Below, piece after piece: positions 1 through 5,401 of a stretch of 11,203 bases of DNA. Each line of letters opens with the position of its first letter. The first letter of the stretch is position 1. Source of the stretch: SAR324 cluster bacterium (GTDB lineage: Bacteria > Bdellovibrionota > UBA2361 > JAAZON01); NCBI GenBank assembly GCA_012797725.1, contig JAAZON010000105.1:1-11203 (forward strand). Direction: 5' to 3'. A program made the position numbers and the translations under genes. The notes under the pieces were generated by a model. That model was not told the origin of the DNA, did no database searches, and saw only the letters and a program-made list of their open reading frames with translations.

Positions 1-1827
1 AGCCAAGTTGGCAAGTTTACTCTTAACAGACTCAAAACACAGAGGAATCGGGAAGTTTAAAATGTCATCGTTGACAATCTTTGGAAAGAGCTTCCTTTGG
101 GACTTTTGACCAAGAAGCATGAGGATTTCAGACGCAGTCTTTGAATTCAAAATAGCAAGTAGCGCGTAAATATCTTCGGCTTCTCCATCGGCTCCTTTAA
201 TAATATGCAAGATTGAGCGGTTATAAAAAGCAGGATGATCAATGGCGGCACATCGAATTACATAAGGCATCGGAGCCAGTATTTCACGAATTAGAATTCT
301 ACATCCATTGTAACGCTCAAAGGGCTGATATTCAGCAAGCCAAGGTCCATATTTTAAATATTTACCAGACCAGTCGATCCGATAACGCTTGAGGTCTGAA
401 CCTTCAATGTAGGGATAATCGTCTAAAGTTTCCTTCTTTGAAGAGTGAAACACATGATTTTTAACATCGTCAGGAGTTTGCGGAGGGTTTCCTTTGCCAG
501 TCGCATATACTTGCAGAGCAATCAAAGCATTAAACTTGGATGTCATCTGATTTAATGGCTTGCATGACGTGTTAATGGTATCGAGAAGTTTTTGTGAACG
601 ACTATTCCAATTTATAGGGATAATTGTTCCAGGAGTGCTTAGGCAACTTTTATTTTTAATATATGTATAGGCTTTATTACCAAGAGACTTCAAATCGTCA
701 GCATGATTAAGCTTCACGTGATCGAATTTGACAGTCTTTCTTATGCTCACAATGACAGTCTCTACGGAAACTCCTTCAAATACTGGGAAATGAAGGATAT
801 CAAGGTGTGATAATGCGCCATTGCTTAAAAAGAACTTTCTTAATCTCCTACCACCTCGGATTCCAAGCCAGGAATTTGGAACGATTAATGTACAAATTCC
901 ATTGTCTTTCAAAAGCTCGAACGCTCTAGCCATGAAAAGCATATATTTATTTGGCTTTCCACACCTGTAAGAGTCGTAAATCTTTTTCAAAGCAGCATTT
1001 TCAACTGGACTTAATTGCTCATCTCTAGAGAGTCCATAGGGAGGATTACCTATGATACAGTCGAAATTTTGCTGATATGAATATGAGTGTAGTTCCGAGG
1101 AATCAGCGATTCGGTAGTTTTTCAAATGCTCTGGAGAAATTAAACTATTCCCACTTTGGATATTTTTGCTCAAGTCCGGAAGATCGCAAGCCATGGAAGG
1201 GCATAGTTCCAATAGTCTGAGAACTAAAAGTAGTCGGCAGATTTCAGTTGCCTCATTGTCGAGATCTACCCCAAATATGTAGTTTTTCAAAATGGTCTGC
1301 GCATTGATAGAGGGAAAGCGACTAATGAGTTCTGAGAATGCATTCAAAAGAAAGATTCCACAACCACAAGAGGGATCCAGGATTGTTGGGACTGTTCCCC
1401 CAGAATCTTCATGTGCTGAGATATCATCCAGCGATTTATGTACCATGTATGAAACAATTGATTTAGGAGTATAGAAAACCCCCTTTTGTTTAGACTGTTT
1501 TTTGTTAAGAAGACTCTCACGAATAAAACCAAGATCTTCTAATTCCAATTGCTCAAGTAGCGAAGAAGGGAAGAATGTTTCTAGCTGCGCTTGATTAGAG
1601 AAGAAAATAAAGAGCCTGGTATGAAGTTTCTCTGAGATATTATTGATGATCCCAGATAAATTATCTCGGTCGTTGGTAAAAATTCCCGAGTGCTTAATGC
1701 AGCAATAGTTTAGAAGTAACAGCCTAAATGCTAAGACAATTGGTGGAATTTCTGAAGAAATCCTCATCCAAGGCCTGTTAGAAAGCTGTTGAAGTTCAGA
1801 GAGTAAATGTCGAATTTGAGATTTCAT
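1..1827 (-). CDS. Partial adenine-specific (N6) DNA methyltransferase, Eco57I/TaqI-like
   Basis: The frame is open from an ATG at 1827 to the left edge: 609 codons, C-terminus missing. Visible in order: a helical N-terminal region (residues 1-110); GVFYTP (116-121), the usual motif X; motif I for S-adenosylmethionine, DPSCGCGIFL (151-160); FGVDLD (185-190), an acidic motif II; the catalytic motif IV NPPYG (261-265). The last part contains YIEGSDLKRYRID and an AILNSK...GQKSQRK...FPIP stretch, like the TaqI-like target-recognition domain of type II/IIG enzymes. By family it methylates adenine N6 in a specific DNA site. No nuclease motif is seen in the N-terminal part; one could lie beyond the edge. 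An in-frame TAA directly precedes the ATG, so the gene cannot start earlier. There is no clear Shine-Dalgarno; the ATG of Met21 is an alternative start. The CGCG form of motif I also occurs in MmeI-like enzymes. Family call is firm; restriction partner and target site are unknown. Confidence 0.88.
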   Translation of the reverse strand, partial: MKSQIRHLLSELQQLSNRPWMRISSEIPPIVLAFRLLLLNYCCIKHSGIFTNDRDNLSGIINNISEKLHTRLFIFFSNQAQLETFFPSSLLEQLELEDLGFIRESLLNKKQSKQKGVFYTPKSIVSYMVHKSLDDISAHEDSGGTVPTILDPSCGCGIFLLNAFSELISRFPSINAQTILKNYIFGVDLDNEATEICRLLLVLRLLELCPSMACDLPDLSKNIQSGNSLISPEHLKNYRIADSSELHSYSYQQNFDCIIGNPPYGLSRDEQLSPVENAALKKIYDSYRCGKPNKYMLFMARAFELLKDNGICTLIVPNSWLGIRGGRRLRKFFLSNGALSHLDILHFPVFEGVSVETVIVSIRKTVKFDHVKLNHADDLKSLGNKAYTYIKNKSCLSTPGTIIPINWNSRSQKLLDTINTSCKPLNQMTSKFNALIALQVYATGKGNPPQTPDDVKNHVFHSSKKETLDDYPYIEGSDLKRYRIDWSGKYLKYGPWLAEYQPFERYNGCRILIREILAPMPYVIRCAAIDHPAFYNRSILHIIKGADGEAEDIYALLAILNSKTASEILMLLGQKSQRKLFPKIVNDDILNFPIPLCFESVKSKLANLA

Positions 1828-2103
1828 TTAGACACTTGAATGCTAAACTTACTGTGAAGAAACAAGAAATGCCATTTGAGATCTGTTGTCTAATCCGTCA
1901 CGCGCTTTCATGCTCCTAATCAGTCAATGCTGAGTTAAACATAGCTCCCAGCGGATTAATCAAAGAGATCTCAGATATTTAGCTGGACTAGAAATAAACG
2001 TTTTGATACTGATTGTCTATATATACTCAAATGCTGACACGCGCTAACGTAAAAGTACTGAGCATTGTGTTATGCCCATCAATAGGGAGAATGGAAACAT
2101 AAC
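1828..2103. other. Divergent intergenic region, methyltransferase/acyltransferase
   Basis: AT-rich spacer between two genes transcribed away from each other, so it must hold both promoters. No reading frame with a ribosome binding site was found. A TATATATACT stretch near 2019-2028, preceded by TTTTGATA, is the best -10/-35-like material for the rightward gene, but the spacing is poor and I do not call it. An imperfect inverted repeat lies in the left half and is listed separately. Confidence 0.6.
1878..1972. repeat. Imperfect inverted repeat, about 20-bp arms
   Basis: Left arm 1878-1897 begins GAGATCT and ends TAATCCG. The reverse complement of right arm 1952-1972 also begins GAGATCT and ends TAATCCG, with TT conserved in the middle; about 17 of 21 positions match with one gap. 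The arms are separated by 54 bp. It could be the two tips of a small decayed mobile element, a pair of operator sites for a regulator of the methyltransferase, or chance. No convincing target-site duplication flanks it. Confidence 0.4.
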
Positions 2104-3021
2104 GTGTTAGACTATTTAGCATATATAGGGCTACGTATTTTTCTTTGGAGCCTTAATATTTTTCCTTTAAAAGTGCGGCACAAATTAGTTAATGCACTTG
2201 TTCGAGGCGTAATATTCATACTTCCTAGATATAAGCAAATTGCCTTGAGAAACATAGAGCTTGTCTTTCCAAACATGTCCGATGATGAAAGAGAATCTAT
2301 TTTCAATGCTTCCCTTGAGGCAATTTCGAGATTTATTGTTGATTTAGCCAGGTTACATACTATTGATTTAAAATGGGCCAAAGAGCATGTGAGGGTCTCC
2401 CTTGAACCTTACGAATATTTGAACAGGAAATTCCCTGGTAAGGGTATTCTTATTGTGACAGGGCATCTGGGAAGTTTCGAACTCATGGCGCGTGTGGGGG
2501 CACTATATGACCATCCAATGAGCTTTGTTGCCCGGGAGTTTAAGGCAAAGAAAATCGATGATTGGTGGAGAGGAATTAGGGAACTAAATGGCAATAAAGT
2601 CATTCCAAGAACTGGTGCTTTCAAGCAAGTGGTTTCAGAACTGGAAGCGGGAAGAGATGTTGGGCTTCTTTTCGATCAAAATGTGAAACGAAATCATGCA
2701 GTTTTTGTTCCCTTCTTCGGACGGTTTGCAGCAACTACCAAATCTGTAGCCTTGGCAGCTCTTAGAAACAAATCACCTGTGATGGTTGCCTCTATGGCTC
2801 ACATAGAGAATGACAATTATCAGATATACTTAGAAGCTTGTGATTTCACGGAATTGTATAATGATGATTCCAGATCAATGGATGATAAAATTATAGACAT
2901 TACACGCGACCTAACCCATAAATTTGAAAAAATGGTGCTTAAGCATCCGGCAGAATGGTTTTGGATGCATAGAAGGTGGAAGACTACACCACAAGGTGTC
3001 CCTGAAGATTTCTATGGATGA
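2104..3021 (+). CDS. LpxL/HtrB-family lipid A biosynthesis acyltransferase
   Basis: A 305-residue protein, the usual length for the lysophospholipid/late lipid A acyltransferases, which move a fatty acyl chain from acyl-ACP onto a lipid A precursor at the cytoplasmic face of the inner membrane. An N-terminal hydrophobic segment (about residues 5-22) fits a membrane anchor. The catalytic HX4E motif is HLGSFE (H121, E126), followed by LLFDQN (188-193), FVPFFG (201-206) with TTKSVALAAL after it, and the family-typical C-terminal PAEWFWMHRRWK (282-293). Start is GTG at 2104, with GGAA 7 bases upstream and GGGAGA further out; an ATG at 2091 is out of frame. The stop overlaps the next gene by 8 bases, suggesting translational coupling. 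Whether it adds a secondary acyl chain like LpxL/LpxM or acylates another glycolipid cannot be told from the sequence. Confidence 0.88.
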   Translation: MLDYLAYIGLRIFLWSLNIFPLKVRHKLVNALVRGVIFILPRYKQIALRNIELVFPNMSDDERESIFNASLEAISRFIVDLARLHTIDLKWAKEHVRVSLEPYEYLNRKFPGKGILIVTGHLGSFELMARVGALYDHPMSFVAREFKAKKIDDWWRGIRELNGNKVIPRTGAFKQVVSELEAGRDVGLLFDQNVKRNHAVFVPFFGRFAATTKSVALAALRNKSPVMVASMAHIENDNYQIYLEACDFTELYNDDSRSMDDKIIDITRDLTHKFEKMVLKHPAEWFWMHRRWKTTPQGVPEDFYG

Positions 3022-4516
3022 GAGCTTAAAAAAAGCAAAACTTCTAGGTGAGGATTACAGGATCCTAGTGCCTCTCTTTGTAATTTTGTCTTTATTGTTT
3101 AGCCCTCTTAATTCAAGTTTATGGCTGGATGAAACAGTGAGCTATTGGATCATTAGAGATGGGCCTGGAAAACTGTTCGAACGAGCCTTAGAGTTTCAGG
3201 GGCAGTCACCATTGTATTACTATATACTATGGAGCTTCACAAAGTTATTTGGAACAACTGAGTTAGCCCTTCGTATTCCATCCATCCTCTTCTTTCTTGG
3301 AGCACTACTTTGTCTTTATAGGATCGCGATAGAACTGTTTAACCGGGATGTCGCAATATTAGCAAGTCTCATCTTTGTTTCAGTAGATGAAGTTAGAGTG
3401 GCTGCTATTAGTGCTCGTCCTTATGCTATGGCCCTGTGTTGCACCTTTTTATCTGCCTATTTTTTTGTTGGACTTCTCAGAAAGAGCCGTAAAACGGATT
3501 TATGCGGATTTATAACTTCATCGGTCCTTTGTTTTTACGCTCATTACCTTTTTGCCCTAATAATAGGCGCTTACTTAATAGTGGCTATCTGGGCGAGAAA
3601 GAAGACACAAGTAGATTTCTGGAGAGTATTTGGTTTTGCGCTTATTGTTATAGGAGTCTTCTGTGTTCCAGGGCTTTTTCAACTTAAAGGTCTATTCTTG
3701 CGCAAGGAAGAGATATCTTTTCTTGGCACTGCTTCATTTGGATCGCTGAGAGATGTGCTGTTTGTGCCTTATCTTTTAATCGCGATTGGCACAGCTGTTT
3801 TGTTTCTTCGAATTATGGGTCCTCTTTCTTTTGATAAATCTTTCGTGCTTAAGGGGGAATCTCTTGCAGCCCTTATCTTTTTTCTTGTTCCCCCGTTTAT
3901 GTTTTTTGTTCTTTCTCGATTTGGAGCTCTCTCTCTTTTCCTTCCCAGGTATTTTCTTTGGTATAGTGGTGGTTTGGCGCTAACATACTCGTTTATTTGC
4001 CTGGCTTTTAAGGAGCTTCGGAGGAATAGTCTTCTAATCCCCATTATTTTCCTTTTTTTGCTAACCCATGACTTGGATAGAAAATGGGAGATTGAAGACT
4101 GGCGCGGGGCTGTGGCAGAACTTGAGAAGATTGCGGACTTAGAAAGCGTTGAAACTTTATTCTTGCATTCAGGCCTTGTCGAAGCTGGATCAATAAATAT
4201 CCTTGAGGATCCAAGCAAGCGAGACTACCTGATAGCTCCGCTTCAATATTATAGGACAAAGCTTAACGTAGTATTAATTCCGTCAAGTATGAATAATATT
4301 GCAGCTCATGGTTATTTTAAGGATGAACTGAAGCCAAATATTAAAGACAAAATTTTGTTTATGTCCTTAAAGCAGTCTATCCACAACGAAAACAGAAGTG
4401 TTGAGAAAATGCCTGATTCATATATCAATGCATTCAAGCATGAAGGCTTAAATCCGAAGATTGAAAAAGATTTTGGAAAGGTGAAACTGTTCTTGCTTGA
4501 AAGGCAAGGTCTTTAA
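3014..4516 (+). CDS. GT39-type (PMT_2/ArnT-like) membrane glycosyltransferase
   Basis: A 500-residue polytopic protein. A first membrane segment (about 17-33) is followed by a periplasmic loop with the catalytic-type acid pair in LWLDE (D39, E40), then QSPLYYYILW (64-73), ELALRIPS (83-90) and ARPYAM (134-139). About nine or ten further hydrophobic stretches reach residue 350, with LPRYF near 309-313, and a soluble C-terminal domain starts with EDWRGA (361-366). This is the architecture of GT-C enzymes such as ArnT, which take a sugar from a polyprenyl-phosphate donor and attach it to lipid A, lipid or protein on the periplasmic side. The ATG at 3014 is chosen because it gives a normal first helix, has GAAG about 6 bases upstream, and overlaps the previous stop by only 8 bases; an in-frame ATG at 2924 lies deep inside the upstream gene. 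Substrate unknown; lipid A or a related lipid is inferred from the coupled acyltransferase. Confidence 0.82.
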   Translation: MDESLKKAKLLGEDYRILVPLFVILSLLFSPLNSSLWLDETVSYWIIRDGPGKLFERALEFQGQSPLYYYILWSFTKLFGTTELALRIPSILFFLGALLCLYRIAIELFNRDVAILASLIFVSVDEVRVAAISARPYAMALCCTFLSAYFFVGLLRKSRKTDLCGFITSSVLCFYAHYLFALIIGAYLIVAIWARKKTQVDFWRVFGFALIVIGVFCVPGLFQLKGLFLRKEEISFLGTASFGSLRDVLFVPYLLIAIGTAVLFLRIMGPLSFDKSFVLKGESLAALIFFLVPPFMFFVLSRFGALSLFLPRYFLWYSGGLALTYSFICLAFKELRRNSLLIPIIFLFLLTHDLDRKWEIEDWRGAVAELEKIADLESVETLFLHSGLVEAGSINILEDPSKRDYLIAPLQYYRTKLNVVLIPSSMNNIAAHGYFKDELKPNIKDKILFMSLKQSIHNENRSVEKMPDSYINAFKHEGLNPKIEKDFGKVKLFLLERQGL

Positions 4517-4539
4517 CATCTGACCTTAATAGGGAGAGT

Positions 4540-4650
4540 ATGGTGAGAATTAGCAGGTTCAAAGCGATCAAATTTGAGGGTACTTCTACCGATGGTAAAA
4601 TGCTGGCTCTTTTCATTTACGTAAGCGGACTCAGAAAAGCAGTTCTCTGA
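4540..4650 (+). CDS. Possible 36-residue small ORF
   Basis: Starts 23 bases after the glycosyltransferase stop with ATG-GTG, preceded by AGGGAGA (4531-4537), a good ribosome binding sequence if the second codon (GTG, 4543) is used. The peptide starts MVRISRFKAIKF and ends with a moderately hydrophobic stretch containing ALFIYVSGL. The same string AATAGGGAGA precedes the acyltransferase at 2081-2090. I do not recognise the peptide, and it may simply be a chance frame. Confidence 0.25.
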   Translation: MVRISRFKAIKFEGTSTDGKMLALFIYVSGLRKAVL

Positions 4651-4789
4651 ATCAGTAAGTCAGAAAAGCTGAAGTCCGAAAGCCGAGAGCTGTTAAGCAG
4701 ACTTCCAAGATGAGTATGAGTGTCATTAGCCCTTAAGCAGAATACAGAAAATAGATGTCCTGATGACGAACTCACAAGATAACCTGATA

Positions 4790-4806
4790 ATTGACCCTAT
4801 GGGGAC
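4790..4806. repeat. 17-bp near-copy of the tRNA-Glu 3' end
   Basis: ATTGACCC-T-ATGGGGAC at 4790-4806 matches ATTGACCC-C-ATGGGGAC at 4998-5014 in 16 of 17 positions, in direct orientation. The second copy is the 3' acceptor end of tRNA-Glu plus two flanking bases. A partial tRNA 3' end repeated 208 bp away is what a past site-specific integration or a decayed tRNA duplication leaves behind. No integrase gene is present in the window, so an attachment site is inference only. Confidence 0.45.
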
Positions 4807-4816
4807 ATGAGCAGAA

Positions 4817-4893
4817 CAGGCGCGGGGCCAGGAGGCCAGCTAGCGCCTGCATCTGTTGGGCTCTTATGCACAAACTCCATTTGTTAGAGAGCC
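4817..4893. ncRNA. Candidate structured RNA: two adjacent stem-loops
   Basis: Hairpin one: CAGGCGC (4817-4823) pairs perfectly with GCGCCTG (4843-4849), enclosing GGCC-AGGA-GGCC (4826-4837). Hairpin two: GGCTCT (4859-4864) pairs with AGAGCC (4888-4893), and inside it ACAAA (4870-4874) pairs with TTTGT (4880-4884) around a CTCCA loop. These sit in a locally GC-rich stretch beside tRNA-Glu. No run of T follows either stem, so they are not ordinary intrinsic terminators. I checked by eye for signatures of RNase P RNA, tmRNA and SRP RNA and found none. Strand unknown. Confidence 0.3.
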
Positions 4894-4999
4894 TCCCACA
4901 GCCTCCGACGTGAGAGACTGATGCGGAAAAATCCTCGCTTCGTTAACACTCAGCTCGGAATTTCGGCTCACCTCTCCCGCGTGTGAAGAAAAAAGAAAT

Positions 5000-5072
5000 T
5001 GACCCCATGGGGACTCGAACCCCAGTTTCCGGCGTGAGAGGCCAGCGTCCTAGACCGCTAGACGATGGGGCC
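5000..5072 (-). tRNA. tRNA-Glu (anticodon CTC)
   Basis: Reading the minus strand, acceptor GGCCCCA pairs with TGGGGTC (one G-T pair), the D-arm is GTCTAG...GGAC, the anticodon stem CTGGC/GCCGG encloses loop CTCTCAC with CTC at 5036-5038, and the T-arm is TGGGG-TTCGAGT-CCCCA. The base after the acceptor stem is A (5000); CCA is not encoded. It decodes GAG. A good promoter lies 39 bases upstream of the mature 5' end and a T-rich tract lies directly downstream. Confidence 0.95.
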
Positions 5073-5117
5073 ATATTGAACAGTTGCGTTTAAAATTGCC
5101 CTTAATGAGGGATTACA

Positions 5118-5145
5118 ATCGTAAACTAAATGCAATAATAGTCAA
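5118..5145 (-). promoter_or_regulatory. Sigma70-type promoter of tRNA-Glu
   Basis: On the minus strand, TTGACT (5140-5145, five of six bases of the consensus) is followed after 16 bases by TACGAT (5118-5123, four of six). Initiation would fall near 5111, giving a leader of about 39 bases before the tRNA. Position and -35 quality support it. Confidence 0.6.
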
Positions 5146-5151
5146 CCATGG

Positions 5152-5176
5152 CCCCCTCTTTTTGGAAAAGAGGGGG
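5152..5176. repeat. Perfect 11-bp inverted repeat between the two tRNA genes
   Basis: CCCCCTCTTTT (5152-5162) pairs without mismatch with AAAAGAGGGGG (5166-5176) around a 3-base TGG loop. Neither side is followed by a T run (TTAT on plus, CCATGG on minus), so a classical intrinsic terminator is not supported. It lies upstream of both divergent tRNA promoters, where neither transcript would cross it. Confidence 0.75.
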
Positions 5177-5196
5177 TTATGGAAATCTTCTCAAGT

Positions 5197-5225
5197 TTGT
5201 GGCAGCATATTCTATTGTGTATATT
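5197..5225 (+). promoter_or_regulatory. Probable promoter of tRNA-Gln and the lipoprotein pair
   Basis: TTGTGG (5197-5202, three of six consensus bases) is followed after exactly 17 bases by TATATT (5220-5225, five of six). Initiation near 5232 would leave a leader of about 38 bases before tRNA-Gln. With no terminator visible between the tRNA and the gene at 5402, read-through into the two lipoprotein genes is likely. Confidence 0.45.
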
Positions 5226-5269
5226 GTCCAAGTTTCGGAGTTCCCCGTTAATGGAATTCCTAAATTTAA

Positions 5270-5343
5270 TCGCCCGTGGTGTAATGGCAGCACATCAGGT
5301 TCTGGCCCTGAGAATCGAGGTTCGAATCCTTGCGGGCGAGCCA
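5270..5343 (+). tRNA. tRNA-Gln (anticodon CTG)
   Basis: Acceptor TCGCCCG pairs with CGGGCGA, giving the weak U1-A72 pair typical of tRNA-Gln, followed by G73 and an encoded CCA (5341-5343). The D-arm is GTGT...GCAC, the anticodon stem TCAGG/CCTGA encloses loop TTCTGGC with CTG at 5302-5304, and the T-arm is CGAGG-TTCGAAT-CCTTG. It decodes CAG. G37 rather than A37 after the anticodon is a minor peculiarity. This tRNA encodes CCA while the neighbouring tRNA-Glu does not. Confidence 0.95.
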
Positions 5344-5401
5344 TTCTGATTAAAATAGAGGCTTTTTGCAGTTCTTATCAGGGTCTCTCTTTCTAATTTT
5401 T

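Larger units (their letters stand above)
4651..4999. other. Non-coding region between small ORF and tRNA-Glu; hairpin-rich
   Basis: No protein gene seen. The left part (4651-4789) is unremarkable in composition and contains a weak GAAGTC/GACTTC pair near 4673-4710. From 4801 to 4980 the sequence is 104 of 180 G or C by hand count (58%), against about 38% in a sampled line just upstream, and contains two clear stem-loops plus a tandem AGCCTCC pair. Directly downstream of tRNA-Glu on the minus strand is a T-rich tract (4982-4999), which could end the tRNA transcript. Confidence 0.6.

Noticed and set aside
1..1827. PglX of a BREX system or DISARM methylase
   Set aside because: The visible part fits general Eco57I/TaqI-like enzymes and no BREX or DISARM partner gene is in the window; the specific call cannot be supported.
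2924..3013. Upstream ATG start for the GT39 protein
   Set aside because: It would overlap the acyltransferase by almost 100 bases and add a charged tail before the first helix; the ATG at 3014 has better spacing and context.
3769..4218. 149-codon minus-strand frame inside the GT39 gene
   Set aside because: Very basic and serine/arginine-rich, antisense to clearly membrane-spanning coding sequence, with no recognisable motif.
5152..5176. Rho-independent terminator
   Set aside because: The stem is strong but no T run follows on either strand, and no gene ends into it.
5148..5396. 82-codon plus-strand frame spanning the region between the tRNAs
   Set aside because: It runs straight through tRNA-Gln; its RPWCNGSTSG...GSNPCG stretch is simply the translated tRNA sequence.
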